Source: Eubacteriaceae bacterium Marseille-Q4139 (GTDB lineage Bacteria; Bacillota; Clostridia; Lachnospirales; Lachnospiraceae). Taken from it: 64,000 nt of DNA. Below the pieces are notes generated by a model. It made no database searches, was not told the origin of the DNA, and worked only from the letters and a program-made list of their open reading frames with translations. Each line of letters opens with the position of its first letter. The stretch's first letter is position 1. A program made the position numbers and the translations under genes. The DNA lies in NCBI GenBank assembly GCA_018223415.1, contig JAGTTQ010000001.1, forward strand, positions 2,081,865 through 2,145,864, written 5' to 3'. Positions 32,811-42,391 of this stretch are shown here, piece by piece.

Positions 32811-33550
32811 CTTTGGATATCAGGAATCTTTCCGTCAGCTACGGGAAGAATACGGTGTTGAAAAATCTGGATCTCGCTGTGCCGAAAAACAGGATTACGG
32901 CCATCATCGGCGGCTCCGGCTGCGGGAAGTCCACGCTTTTAAAGGCCGTCAACCGGACGGCAGAAGAGTACGGGGCAAAAGTCTCGGGAACCGTGACATT
33001 AGACGGGGAGAACGCCTTTTCCCTTCCGGCCGAGGCGCTAAGGCGGCGGATCGGCATGGTGTTCCAGACGCCGGTCACGTTCCCGTTTTCGATTTATAAG
33101 AACATGCTGTATGCACCGAAATATTTTAAACGCTTCACAAAGGCCCAGGCGGACGAGCTGGTTTCTTTGTATTTAAAGAAGGCCGGCCTTTATGAAGAGG
33201 TAAAGGATCAGCTCGGCATGCCGGCCACAAGGCTTTCCGGCGGCCAGCAGCAGAGGCTTGCCATCGCCAGGTGCCTGACGGTGGAGCCGGAGATCCTTCT
33301 TTTGGACGAGCCGTGCTCGGCTCTCGATGTGAAAAATACGGCCCACATCGAGAAGCTTCTTCTGGAATTAAAGGCCGACTACACGATCCTGATCGTCACC
33401 CACAACCTGGCCCAGGCCAGGCGCATCGCCGACGCGGTGATCTATATGGAAGACGGGGAAATCATCGAAGCCGGGACGCCGGACGAGCTTTTCGGCGCGC
33501 CGAAGGATGAGAGGACGAAGGCATACCTGGCGTATCTGGCCGGAAATTAG
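32798..33550 (+). CDS. pstB: Phosphate ABC transporter ATPase PstB
   Basis: A 250-residue ATPase. Walker A GGSGCGKST near residue 37, signature LSGGQQQR near residue 147, Walker B ILLLDEPCSALD and the switch His in IVTHN are all present. It overlaps pstA by 13 bases. No phoU gene follows, which is unusual; a terminator closes the operon. Confidence 0.93.
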   Translation: MEKIALDIRNLSVSYGKNTVLKNLDLAVPKNRITAIIGGSGCGKSTLLKAVNRTAEEYGAKVSGTVTLDGENAFSLPAEALRRRIGMVFQTPVTFPFSIYKNMLYAPKYFKRFTKAQADELVSLYLKKAGLYEEVKDQLGMPATRLSGGQQQRLAIARCLTVEPEILLLDEPCSALDVKNTAHIEKLLLELKADYTILIVTHNLAQARRIADAVIYMEDGEIIEAGTPDELFGAPKDERTKAYLAYLAGN

Positions 33551-33568
33551 AATAGGGAAATGAAGGAC

Positions 33569-33602
33569 GCGCTGCCGCGGGAAAAACGGCGGCGCTTTTT
33601 TT
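33569..33602 (+). terminator. Terminator of the pst operon
   Basis: GCGCTGCCG (33569-33577) pairs with CGGCGGCGC (33587-33595) with one mismatch, followed by seven T bases. Confidence 0.88.
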
Positions 33603-33716
33603 CGTCCAAAAGGAAAACATGACGGGAGCCAATTTGAATCTCCACCAAAAACCCAAATCCATTTTTGGCTATTCTGCTGAAAAATACGTTTTAAAGGTCA
33701 TTTGTAGATATTTATC

Positions 33717-33746
33717 TTGACATATAATTACTTATAACAATATAAT
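33717..33746 (+). promoter_or_regulatory. Promoter of the M20-dpp-frlB operon
   Basis: TTGACA (33717-33722), an 18-base spacer and TATAAT (33741-33746), 58 bases before the start codon. Confidence 0.75.
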
Positions 33747-33803
33747 ATGAATCAGCGAAATGTACAGAGGTGTAAAATTCAAAAATCATAAGGAGGCATG
33801 GCA

Positions 33804-34937
33804 ATGAACCTGGACTTATATCTGAAGCAGCTTGAAGAGCTTGTGAATATCGACAGCGGCTCCAGAAATGCGGCTGGAATTACCCGGGTGGCGGATAAAC
33901 TGGCTGAGTGGTACGAGGAATTGGGCTGGAACGTGGAGCGGATCCCCGTCGGCGAGGAGACCGGGCCGGTGCTTCTCATCACGAACCGTCCGTCCGACCG
34001 CTACGACGTGATGTTCATCGGCCACATGGATACGGTCTTTCCGGACGGCACCGCCGAACAACGCCCGTTTCGGATCGAAGGGGAGAATTACTACGGCCCT
34101 GGCGTGGGAGATATGAAAAACGGCGATGTAGCCATGTATCATGTGGCGGCAAACCTGCCGAAGGAAGTTCTGGACAGGCTCTCCATTGCCATGGTTTATA
34201 ACCCTGATGAAGAGATCGGCTCCGTCTATTCCAAAGAGGCCACCGACGCCATCGGAAGCAAGGCGGATTACATATTTGTCATGGAGTCCGCAGGGCAGAA
34301 GGGCACGAGGCACTGCTTTGCTAGAAAGGGTTCCATGGGCTATGAAATCGAGTTCCATGGGATTGCGGGCCACGCCGGCTTCATGTTCGAGGTGGAGAAT
34401 GCTTCGGCCATTCTCGAGATGGGAAATTACATTGTAAAGCTCATGGGCCTTGCGAGCCGGGAAGAGGACACTACGGTCAACGTCGGCATCGCCCAGGGCG
34501 GAACGGCCGTAAACGTGGTTGCAGACTTTGCAAAGCTCAGCGTGGGGATGCGGTTTAAGAAGGATTCGGAGCGGCTGCGGTTAAAAGAGGCTGTGGAGGC
34601 TATGGTAAACGGCGAGCCGTTTGTCCCGGGCGTCCGGACAGAAATCGTTTCGTCCAGGGAGACCATGCCGTTTGTGAAGACGGAGGAAGCCGCAAGGTTT
34701 GTGGAGCGCATGAAGGAGCTGGCTGACGAGTTAGGAATCCCGTTTGCGGAAAAAGACCGGGGCGGCCTTTCCGATGCCAACCATCTCTCAAGATGCGGGC
34801 ACGCCATTGTTTTGGACGGAATGGGGCCGCACGGAGCCAATGACCACAGCGAGAAGGAATATGGCTATATTGGCTCGGTAGAACCTTGTATCCGGCTGCT
34901 TGTGCGGATCCTTGAGGATCTGGCGGACGGGAAATAG
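33804..34937 (+). CDS. M20-family carboxypeptidase (CPG2/ArgE-like)
   Basis: About 377 residues, zinc-dependent. FIGHMDTVFPDG, YGPGVGDMKNGDVAMY and NPDEEIGS carry the metal ligands and the catalytic Glu, and a lid domain with GHAGFMFE follows. The pattern is nearest to glutamate carboxypeptidase. AGGAGG lies only one base before the ATG at 33798, so the ATG at 33804 (7-base spacing) is the likely start. It is the first gene of the operon with a dipeptide transporter, so its natural substrate is probably a modified di- or oligopeptide or acyl amino acid imported by that transporter. Confidence 0.85.
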   Translation: MNLDLYLKQLEELVNIDSGSRNAAGITRVADKLAEWYEELGWNVERIPVGEETGPVLLITNRPSDRYDVMFIGHMDTVFPDGTAEQRPFRIEGENYYGPGVGDMKNGDVAMYHVAANLPKEVLDRLSIAMVYNPDEEIGSVYSKEATDAIGSKADYIFVMESAGQKGTRHCFARKGSMGYEIEFHGIAGHAGFMFEVENASAILEMGNYIVKLMGLASREEDTTVNVGIAQGGTAVNVVADFAKLSVGMRFKKDSERLRLKEAVEAMVNGEPFVPGVRTEIVSSRETMPFVKTEEAARFVERMKELADELGIPFAEKDRGGLSDANHLSRCGHAIVLDGMGPHGANDHSEKEYGYIGSVEPCIRLLVRILEDLADGK

Positions 34938-34958
34938 CCGAAAGAGGAGGGGTTACAC

Positions 34959-35909
34959 TTGCTGAAATATGTAGTAAAACGACTTTTATATGCGATTCCC
35001 GTGTTCCTCGGGATCACATTTGTGATTTATCTTCTGATTAACCTGGCGCCCGGCGGCCCTCTTGCCATCCTGGCATCGTCCGGCGAGATGTCCCAGGCCG
35101 ATCTGGAAGCCATGAAGGTCACTTTGGGCCTCGATAAGCCCATTGTTGTCCGGTATTTTCTCTGGCTCGTGGATCTGTTCCGCGGCGATCTGGGAACCTC
35201 TTACCGGACTTCTCAGGACGTGGCGATGATGATTTCCCAGAGAATCATCCCGTCCTTAACGCTGACCGGCGTCGGTATCCTGGGCGCCATCATCATCGGC
35301 ATCCCGTTGGGAATTATTTCCGCTTATAAGCCGAACTCCATCTGGGATCACATCAGTACGTTTGTGGCCTTCATCGGCGCATCGGTTCCCAGCTTCTTCT
35401 TAAGCCTTCTTCTTATTTATATCCTGGCTGTGAAGATGAAGTGGTTCCCCACAAGCGGCATGTACTCCTCCGGCGGCGGGGATGTCATGGACATGCTGCA
35501 CCATCTGGCCCTGCCGGCCTTCGCCTGCGGGATCCAGCCCATCGGAAACTACATCAAGCAGACGAAATCCAGCGTCCTTGAGGTGTTGAACGAAGAGTAC
35601 ATCAAAACGGCGCGTTCCAAAGGCCTTACGAATACGGTCATCATTCTGAAGCATGCATTCCGCAACGCCCTGATCCCGATTGTCACGACGGTCAGCTTAA
35701 GCATTCCGTTCTTAATCGGCGGCGCCGTTGTGGTTGAGCAGATCTTCGCATGGCCGGGAATCGGAAGCCTTATGATTACAGCCATCACAAGCCGCGATTA
35801 CCCGGTTATCATGGGCGTGGCCGTCCTGATCTGTGTGGTTGTCTTAGTGGCAAACCTGATCCTGGATCTGGTTTACGCGGCTCTCGATCCGAGAATCGAA
35901 TTCAAATAA
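34959..35909 (+). CDS. Dipeptide/oligopeptide ABC transporter permease (DppB-like)
   Basis: A 316-residue permease starting MLKYVVKRLLYAIPVFLGIT, the standard N-terminus of DppB/OppB, with six spans and the loop EYIKTARSKGLTNTVIILKH that contacts the ATPases. The TTG start follows GAGGAGGGG. It belongs to a full five-gene transporter (two permeases, binding protein, two ATPases). Confidence 0.92.
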   Translation: MLKYVVKRLLYAIPVFLGITFVIYLLINLAPGGPLAILASSGEMSQADLEAMKVTLGLDKPIVVRYFLWLVDLFRGDLGTSYRTSQDVAMMISQRIIPSLTLTGVGILGAIIIGIPLGIISAYKPNSIWDHISTFVAFIGASVPSFFLSLLLIYILAVKMKWFPTSGMYSSGGGDVMDMLHHLALPAFACGIQPIGNYIKQTKSSVLEVLNEEYIKTARSKGLTNTVIILKHAFRNALIPIVTTVSLSIPFLIGGAVVVEQIFAWPGIGSLMITAITSRDYPVIMGVAVLICVVVLVANLILDLVYAALDPRIEFK

Positions 35910-35924
35910 GGGGGTGCCGGAGAG

Positions 35925-36776
35925 ATGAGAGAAATTTTTAAGAGCCAGGCAATGAAAAAATTCTTACATAATAAAAAGGCCATGCTCGGCCTGGCAATCG
36001 TCGTCCTGCTGGTGCTTGCCGTTCTGTTTATCCCTCTGTTTAAGGACATGGATCCCTATACGACAGACCGTCTGGCCGGCTTTAACTCAAAGCCGTCGGC
36101 CGCACACCCGTTGGGCACCGACGATGTGGGCCGTGACCTGTTTGCGAGACTTCTCTACGGCGGACGGATTTCCCTGTTCGTCGGCATTATGTCCACGATT
36201 ATTTCCGTGGCAATCGGGATTCCCCTCGGCTTAATCGCCGGATATTTCAGGGGCCCGGCCGAGTCCATCATCATGAGAACGGCAGATGCCTTCATGTCCT
36301 TCCCGTCCATGGTTTTAATCCTGGTGCTGGTTGCCGTGTTCGGACCGTCGATCCTGACGGTTACGGTCGTCATCGGGATCCTGGGATGGACAGCCATTGC
36401 AAAGCTGATTTACGGAAATGTCCTTTCCATAAGGGAGCGGGAATATATCCAGGCGACAAAAGCCGTCGGCATGAAAACCATCCCGATCCTGTTTACCGAA
36501 GTGCTGCCGAACGCGATCCCGCCGGTATGGGCCAACATCTCCTTCCGTGTGGCCGGCGCGATCCTTACGGAGTCGTCCTTAAGCTTCTTAGGCATGGGCG
36601 TTCAGACGCCGCAGGCCTCCTGGGGCAACATCATCTACGCAGCACAGAACCTGATGGTACTGACGGCCCGTCCCTGGGTCTGGATCCCGCCGGGACTCTG
36701 TATCATCCTTGTAGTTGTCGGTTTCAATTTTATCGGTGAAGGCGTCAGAGATGCGCTGGATCCGAAAACGAAATAA
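35925..36776 (+). CDS. Dipeptide/oligopeptide ABC transporter permease (DppC-like)
   Basis: A 283-residue permease. The N-terminal motif HPLGTDDVGRDLFARLLYG, conserved in DppC/OppC, and the loop REREYIQATKAVGMKTIPIL are present. It pairs with the DppB-like protein encoded 15 bases upstream. Confidence 0.92.
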   Translation: MREIFKSQAMKKFLHNKKAMLGLAIVVLLVLAVLFIPLFKDMDPYTTDRLAGFNSKPSAAHPLGTDDVGRDLFARLLYGGRISLFVGIMSTIISVAIGIPLGLIAGYFRGPAESIIMRTADAFMSFPSMVLILVLVAVFGPSILTVTVVIGILGWTAIAKLIYGNVLSIREREYIQATKAVGMKTIPILFTEVLPNAIPPVWANISFRVAGAILTESSLSFLGMGVQTPQASWGNIIYAAQNLMVLTARPWVWIPPGLCIILVVVGFNFIGEGVRDALDPKTK

Positions 36777-36790
36777 GGAGGAAAAAAGAA

Positions 36791-38476
36791 ATGAAAAAAA
36801 GCAAACGTCAGATCTTAAGTCTCTTGATGGCGGCTGCCATGGCGGCAGGACTTCTGTCCGGCTGCGGCGGCGGTGCCGAGGAAACGACTGCCGCAGCGGC
36901 TTCCGCTGAGACGACGGCAGCTTCCGGAGGGGCAGAAGCAGCAGGAACGGAGACGACAGAGGCGGCAGCCGAAGCGTCCGGAGATTACTCCGATGTTGTC
37001 ATCACATACGGTATGACATCCACCTGGGATACGGTGAACCCCTACGGGTCTTCTTCCGGATCCATTTACCAGCAGCTTGTAGCTGACAAGATCTATGACC
37101 GTCTGGCTTTCCTTGAGGAGGCAGGCTCCGATGTAACGCCGAGAGGCGCAGCTTCCTGGGAGTCCGCAGACGACGGTATGGCCGCCATCTTCCATTTGGA
37201 TGAAAATGCAACCTGGCATGACGGCGAGCCGGTAACGGCAAATGACTGGGTATTTACGGCACAGCTTATCACAGACCCGGATTTCCCCTACGGCTTAAAG
37301 AGTGAGTTTAACTCCTGGGCCGGCACCACAGAGCTGGGCGTTGAGGAGAGCGAGAACTCCGTAAAGGTTGAGGCTGTTGACGACTACACCCTGAAAATGA
37401 CCTTCAAGAGCGTAACGCCGGTGGAAGACTGGCTGCTTCTTCACAACAAATTTTACTATGTGCTTCCGGAGCACCTGCTTGCTGACATCGCTCCGGCTGA
37501 CTTAATGAGCGACGATTTCTGGAGCGCACCGATTGGTTCCGGCCCGTGTACCTTCATCTCTGAGATTTCCGGAAGTGAAATCCAGTTCGGAAGCTTTGCT
37601 GACTACCAGCTTGGCGCTCCGAAGTTCGGAAAGCTAGTTATGAAAGTAATCGCTTCCACCAATACGATTACTTCCATCGCAGCAGGCGAGATGGACGGCT
37701 TCTTCCAGGGCCCGTCTACGGATGATGCCCTTGCAGCAAAGGATATGGGACTTAACGTCGAACAGTCTGCGTCCCCGACCAGTATTGTTGCTTTCCTTAT
37801 CAACAACCAGAACGTACCGGATAAGAGAGTCCGCCAGGCCATGAGCTTTGCTATCGACAAGGAGCTCTTAATCGACCAGCAGTTACAGGGACAGGGCGTT
37901 GTGTCCTCCACCTGCATCATCCCCGGCTCCCAGTGGGATTCTGGAATTACCTGGGAGAGAGACGTAGAGAAATCCAAAGAACTTCTTGCTGAGGCAGGAT
38001 GGGATTCCAACACCGTACTTTCCATGGCAGTTGTTTCTTCCCGTGAAAGCATGGCAGCCGTAATCCAGCAGAACCTGGCAGAGGCAGGCATCAACATCGA
38101 GGTTCAGACTGTCGAGCTTGCAACTATGTTCTCCGGCCTTCAGGACGGTACTTATGACCTTGGTATCTGCGGTTCCACCGCGATGGATTACCCGCTTTGG
38201 ATGTCCGGATACTATGATTACCAGAACGCTACATACTGCCAGATTACGGATACGTCCTACGCAGAGATCCAGGATGCCATCGCAGCCGAGCTGGACGAGA
38301 CGAAGAGAAAAGAGCTTGTAAACGAGTACCAGGAGCTGCTTTACGACGAGATGCCGCTTGTCATGATCTATCACGGCTACGGCTTCAGCGTAAAATCTGA
38401 CCGCTTCCAGGGCTACAACGGCTTCGAAGGTTCCATGAACAACCAGGCTGTTTGGAGATGGTCCGTAACGGAATAA
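36791..38476 (+). CDS. Dipeptide/oligopeptide-binding lipoprotein (DppA/OppA-like)
   Basis: A 561-residue SBP_bac_5 family protein. The lipobox LLSGC is near residue 25, followed by a Thr/Ala/Glu-rich linker of about 45 residues. FHLDENATWHDGEPVTANDW and RVRQAMSFAIDKELLI are the family motifs. It captures peptides or related ligands outside the cell. Local codon use favours highly expressed genes. In this operon it would decide the specificity of the system; a glycated peptide or amino acid is the suggested ligand. Confidence 0.92.
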   Translation: MKKSKRQILSLLMAAAMAAGLLSGCGGGAEETTAAAASAETTAASGGAEAAGTETTEAAAEASGDYSDVVITYGMTSTWDTVNPYGSSSGSIYQQLVADKIYDRLAFLEEAGSDVTPRGAASWESADDGMAAIFHLDENATWHDGEPVTANDWVFTAQLITDPDFPYGLKSEFNSWAGTTELGVEESENSVKVEAVDDYTLKMTFKSVTPVEDWLLLHNKFYYVLPEHLLADIAPADLMSDDFWSAPIGSGPCTFISEISGSEIQFGSFADYQLGAPKFGKLVMKVIASTNTITSIAAGEMDGFFQGPSTDDALAAKDMGLNVEQSASPTSIVAFLINNQNVPDKRVRQAMSFAIDKELLIDQQLQGQGVVSSTCIIPGSQWDSGITWERDVEKSKELLAEAGWDSNTVLSMAVVSSRESMAAVIQQNLAEAGINIEVQTVELATMFSGLQDGTYDLGICGSTAMDYPLWMSGYYDYQNATYCQITDTSYAEIQDAIAAELDETKRKELVNEYQELLYDEMPLVMIYHGYGFSVKSDRFQGYNGFEGSMNNQAVWRWSVTE

Positions 38477-38527
38477 TTCGGAAACAGTAATGTCAAATTT
38501 TATGTGAGTATATCAGGAGGGGTACTG

Positions 38528-39544
38528 ATGGAGAATCGTTTGCTGGAAGTAAAGAACCTGAAGGTTTCTTTTAAGGTTGGAAAAAAGAAGCTGACAGCGG
38601 TGGAAAATGTGGAATTCTCCCTGGACAAGGGAAAAGTCATTGGGATCGTGGGAGAATCAGGCTGCGGCAAAAGCGTTACGGCCACTTCGATTCTGAGATT
38701 GGTATCCCCTGCTGTAAGTGAGATCGACGGTGAGAGCGAGATCCTATTTGAAGGCGAGGATCTGACAAAAGTGTCGGAGGCCAGGATGCGGGAGGTACGC
38801 GGAAATGAGATTTCCATGATCTTCCAGGAGCCCATGTCGTCGTTAAACCCGGTCTACCGGATCGGGGATCAGATGATCGAGATGATCCGCACTCACCACA
38901 AAGACGTTTCCAAAAAAGACGCGCTGGATCAGTGCGTGGAAATGTTGAAGCGCGTGGGTATTCCTTCCCCGGAACAGCGGGTGAAGGAGTTCCCACACCA
39001 GCTTTCGGGAGGTATGCGCCAGCGAGTCATGATTGCCATGGCTCTGCTGTGCCACCCGAAGCTTCTGATCGCCGATGAGCCGACGACGGCCCTGGACGTG
39101 ACGATCCAGGCACAGATCTTAAGGATTTTAAAGAAGTTAGCCAAAGAATCCGACACTTCCGTGATCCTGATTACTCATGACATGGGCGTTGTGGCGGAGA
39201 TGGCAGATCATGTGCTTGTCATGTATGCAGGAAAATCCGTGGAGTACGGCACGGCAGAGCAGATTTTTGACCATCCGCTCCATCCCTACACCATCGGGCT
39301 TCTGGATTCAATCCCGAAGCTTGGAAGCGGCCAGGAGGAGCACCTTCATACCATCGAAGGCACGGTTCCCGGGCTGGATGAGATGCCGGTGGGCTGCCGG
39401 TTCTGCACGCGATGTCCGCATGCGACGGAAACGTGCAGGCAGCAGGATCCCGGCATGAGGGTTTTAGAGGACGGTCACAAGGTTCGCTGCCTTCTCTATG
39501 AGAACGGCGGCAGCAAGGATACAGGGAAGGAAGGTGGAAGATGA
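38528..39544 (+). CDS. Dipeptide ABC transporter ATPase (DppD-like)
   Basis: About 338 residues. Walker A GESGCGKS near residue 40, signature LSGGMRQR, Walker B LIADEPTTALD and the C-terminal oligopeptide-transporter extension with a Cys cluster (CRFCTRCPHATETC) are visible. The ATG at 38528 is preceded by CAGGAGGGG; the upstream ATG at 38504 lacks a site. The end overlaps the next ATPase gene by 4 bases. Confidence 0.92.
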   Translation: MENRLLEVKNLKVSFKVGKKKLTAVENVEFSLDKGKVIGIVGESGCGKSVTATSILRLVSPAVSEIDGESEILFEGEDLTKVSEARMREVRGNEISMIFQEPMSSLNPVYRIGDQMIEMIRTHHKDVSKKDALDQCVEMLKRVGIPSPEQRVKEFPHQLSGGMRQRVMIAMALLCHPKLLIADEPTTALDVTIQAQILRILKKLAKESDTSVILITHDMGVVAEMADHVLVMYAGKSVEYGTAEQIFDHPLHPYTIGLLDSIPKLGSGQEEHLHTIEGTVPGLDEMPVGCRFCTRCPHATETCRQQDPGMRVLEDGHKVRCLLYENGGSKDTGKEGGR

Positions 39545-40521
39545 TGGCAGCTCCCTTATTGGAAATCCGGAACGTAAAGAAATACTATCCCGTTAAAAAG
39601 GTGAGGAACGGGGAGGACATCGTGGTAAAAGCCGTGGATCAGATCAATCTGACCATCAACCAGGGCGAGATCGTGGGCCTGGTAGGCGAGTCCGGCTGCG
39701 GGAAGTCCACCCTCGGAAAGACGGTTTTAAAGCTCCACAGCATCACCGACGGCCAAATTTTATTTCACGGCGAGGACATTACGTGTTATAATGAAAATCA
39801 GATGAGGCCGCTTCGGGAGAAAATCCAGATCATTTTCCAGGATCCCTACGCTTCCCTGAACCCGAAAAAGAAGATCAGCCAGTCCATCATGGCCCCTCTC
39901 AACGTGACGAAAAAGTATTCCAAGGAAGAAAAGCAGAAAAAAGTCGTCGAAATCATGAAGGAAGTCGGCTTAAGCGAGAAATTCCTGGAGAAATACCCTC
40001 ACGAGATGTCCGGCGGGCAGCGGCAGAGGGTGGTAATCGCCAGAGCCCTGATTAACAATCCGGAGCTGGTGATCTGTGATGAGCCCGTATCGGCTCTCGA
40101 TGTTTCCGTCCGCTCCCAGGTCTTAAATCTTTTGAAAGACCTCCAGAAGGACAGAAACCTGACTTACATTTTTATCTCCCATGACCTGAGTGTCGTTGAA
40201 TATCTTTGCGACAAGGTGGCCGTCATGTACCTGGGCAGGATCATGGAGTATGCCGATAAAAAGCATCTCTATGGCAACCCGCTCCACCCGTACACGAAAG
40301 CGCTGCTTTCGGCCATCCCGGTTCCCGATATCCATGCAAAGAAAGATGAGATTATTCTTCAGGGGGAGGTTCCCAGTCCATTAAATCCGCCGAAGGGCTG
40401 TCTTTTCAGTACGAGATGCCCCCATGCGACGGAGAAATGCCATAAGGAGGCGCCGGCTCTCACGGAGATCACCGATCCCGACGGCACGAAGCGCCAGGTG
40501 GCATGTTTTCTGCATCATTAA
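39541..40521 (+). CDS. Dipeptide ABC transporter ATPase (DppF-like)
   Basis: A 326-residue ATPase. Walker A GESGCGKST, signature MSGGQRQR, Walker B VICDEPVSALD and the C-terminal CLFSTRCPHATEKC region are visible. It is the second ATPase of the transporter; DppD/DppF pairs act as heterodimers. Confidence 0.92.
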   Translation: MMAAPLLEIRNVKKYYPVKKVRNGEDIVVKAVDQINLTINQGEIVGLVGESGCGKSTLGKTVLKLHSITDGQILFHGEDITCYNENQMRPLREKIQIIFQDPYASLNPKKKISQSIMAPLNVTKKYSKEEKQKKVVEIMKEVGLSEKFLEKYPHEMSGGQRQRVVIARALINNPELVICDEPVSALDVSVRSQVLNLLKDLQKDRNLTYIFISHDLSVVEYLCDKVAVMYLGRIMEYADKKHLYGNPLHPYTKALLSAIPVPDIHAKKDEIILQGEVPSPLNPPKGCLFSTRCPHATEKCHKEAPALTEITDPDGTKRQVACFLHH

Positions 40522-40535
40522 AGGAGGTAGGTAAA

Positions 40536-41126
40536 ATGCTTTATCTGAATCAGCTTAATTATCCTGACATTCCCTACGAACACAACGTGGCAGCCGGCGG
40601 CCCGCCGGAAGGAAAGGGAAATGTGGCGGCGGCAGGCTGCGGCCCGTGCTGTCTCTGCATGATGGTGGAGAACCTGACGACAGAGCACCTGGATCTCATG
40701 GACTGCCTGAAAATGTCGGCAGACCTGAAAGCCAACATGGAGCGCGGAACCGATTTAAAGATCCTTGGAAAGGCCGTAGCAGAGAAGTTCGGCCTGGGAT
40801 ATTCCACAACAAGCGACATTGAGGTTCTGGCAGATCATTTGAGACGCGGCGGCATGGCCGTTGCCAACGCCGGCGGCGACCGTGAGGGCTACAATGCCGT
40901 GTTCAGCCACGGCGGCCATTACATCGCTGTGATTTCTGTGGACGGCGATACGGCATGCGTGCTGGATCCGTCCTACAAGCCCGGAAAATATGAAGAAGAG
41001 GGCAGACAGGGCAAGGCTGCTGTGGCCGAGCCGTTCGTGTATTGTTCTCTGGAAGTCCTGAGAAAAGACTGTGAAAACCGCGACCCGTCCTTCTACCTGT
41101 TTTCCAGGAAAAAGGCAGAGGTCTAA
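40536..41126 (+). CDS. C39-like cysteine hydrolase, cytosolic
   Basis: About 196 residues. The papain-like pattern of C39-family proteins is visible: AAGCGPCCLCMM (nucleophile Cys) near residue 30, HGGHYIAVISV (His) near residue 133 and VLDPSYKPG (Asp). No signal peptide or membrane segment is present and it is not fused to a transporter, so it is a soluble cytosolic enzyme. It sits between the dipeptide transporter and FrlB genes, with AGGAGG before the ATG at 40536. It may cleave imported peptides or isopeptide/amide bonds of modified amino acids; that role is inferred from context only. Confidence 0.7.
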   Translation: MLYLNQLNYPDIPYEHNVAAGGPPEGKGNVAAAGCGPCCLCMMVENLTTEHLDLMDCLKMSADLKANMERGTDLKILGKAVAEKFGLGYSTTSDIEVLADHLRRGGMAVANAGGDREGYNAVFSHGGHYIAVISVDGDTACVLDPSYKPGKYEEEGRQGKAAVAEPFVYCSLEVLRKDCENRDPSFYLFSRKKAEV

Positions 41127-41143
41127 AAGAAAAGGAGAACATC

Positions 41144-42115
41144 ATGGAAGTTAAAAACATTATTTCTGAGATCAAAGAAAAGCTTGATAAAAAGGACGGC
41201 TTAAAGCATGTGTACTTCGTGGCATGCGGCGGCTCCAAGGCAGCCATCTTCCCGGGGCTTTACCTCTTGCAGAGCGAGGCGAAGACCTTCGGTGCCACCA
41301 CTTATACGAGCAACGAGTTTGTCCATGCGACCCCGAAGGAACTGGACGAGAGATGCATAGCAGTAATCTGCTCCTTAAAGGCGACTCCGGAGACCGTAAG
41401 GGCCGTCGAGGTGGCAAATGAGTCCGGCGCCATTACCATCGCCATGACCGGTTCCATGGAAACGGGGATGGCAAAGGTGGGCCAGTATGTTGTGACCTAC
41501 TCCAACGGAGACGACCAGGTGTACAGCGATTCCAACCAGGCCAATTCCCTGCGGATCGGCTTCGAGCTCCTTCACCAGATCGAGGGCTGGGAGAAGTACG
41601 ACAAGGCCATGGAGGCATACAGCCACATCGACGCCATCATCGCCGAGGGCAAGGAGAACTGCCTGGCTGAGGCGAAGGCATGGGCCGAGAAGGAAAAGGA
41701 CGAGCCGATTTTCTACGTGCTGGCATCTGGCCCCAACTACGGCGTGGCGTATTCCATGTGCTGCTGTCACTTCATGGAGATGCAGTGGAAGCACGCGGTA
41801 TGCCTGCACACAGGCGAGTATTTCCATGGGCCGTTTGAGACGACGGACAAGGCGCTGCCGATGGTGCTCATCATGAGCGAAGGCCGGACGAGGGCACTGG
41901 ATGAGAGATGCTTAAAGTTCTTAAAGACGTATGCGGAGAATTACATCGTAATCGACTTTAAGGAGCTTAATAAGGGACGGATCGACGCAGAGGTAGCGGA
42001 GTTCTTTAACCCGGTGGTGCTGATCCCGATAGAGCGTTACTATGTATCGCAGATGGCCGAGGTGAGAGGGCATTCAATGGATCACAGAAGATATATGTGG
42101 AAAGTGGAATACTAA
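41144..42115 (+). CDS. frlB: FrlB-like SIS-domain deglycase (copy 1)
   Basis: A 323-residue two-SIS-domain protein. VYFVACGGSKAAIFPGLYLL and the second-domain sequence HTGEYFHGPFE with PMVLIMSEGRTRALDERCLKF match the fructosamine-6-phosphate deglycase (FrlB) and glucosamine-phosphate isomerase-like group. FrlB releases amino acid and glucose-6-phosphate from fructosamine-6-phosphates. Protein sequence from about residue 18 to the end is identical to the copy at 46623-47600. It lies in the transporter operon, before a GntR regulator. Confidence 0.85.
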   Translation: MEVKNIISEIKEKLDKKDGLKHVYFVACGGSKAAIFPGLYLLQSEAKTFGATTYTSNEFVHATPKELDERCIAVICSLKATPETVRAVEVANESGAITIAMTGSMETGMAKVGQYVVTYSNGDDQVYSDSNQANSLRIGFELLHQIEGWEKYDKAMEAYSHIDAIIAEGKENCLAEAKAWAEKEKDEPIFYVLASGPNYGVAYSMCCCHFMEMQWKHAVCLHTGEYFHGPFETTDKALPMVLIMSEGRTRALDERCLKFLKTYAENYIVIDFKELNKGRIDAEVAEFFNPVVLIPIERYYVSQMAEVRGHSMDHRRYMWKVEY

Positions 42116-42136
42116 TCCGATAGACACGGAGTGCGC

Positions 42137-42205
42137 GGCGCGGCCGGGAAGGAGACGGACGTATCCTGAAAAAGGATGCGGGCACAGGCTTTTCCCGGCC
42201 GCGCC
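42137..42205. other. Long perfect palindrome with nested hairpin
   Basis: GGCGCGGCCGGGAA (42137-42150) pairs with TTCCCGGCCGCGCC (42192-42205), and ATCCT/AGGAT forms an inner hairpin. A weak T-rich stretch follows. It probably ends the transporter-frlB transcript. Confidence 0.6.
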
Positions 42206-42391
42206 TTGTATTTGGGAAATGGTACGGAAGGCAGCCGGATTTTTCCGCGGTGCGGAATAAAATTCATGGAAAATATGCCCAAAAAGGCGGAAAACGGCGG
42301 TTTTGCTTGCTATTTGGCTCTTTTCATATTAGAATGGAAAATACGACGAGAAACGACAACAGAGAATGCAGTCTGGGCAGGGGGACAAGCT

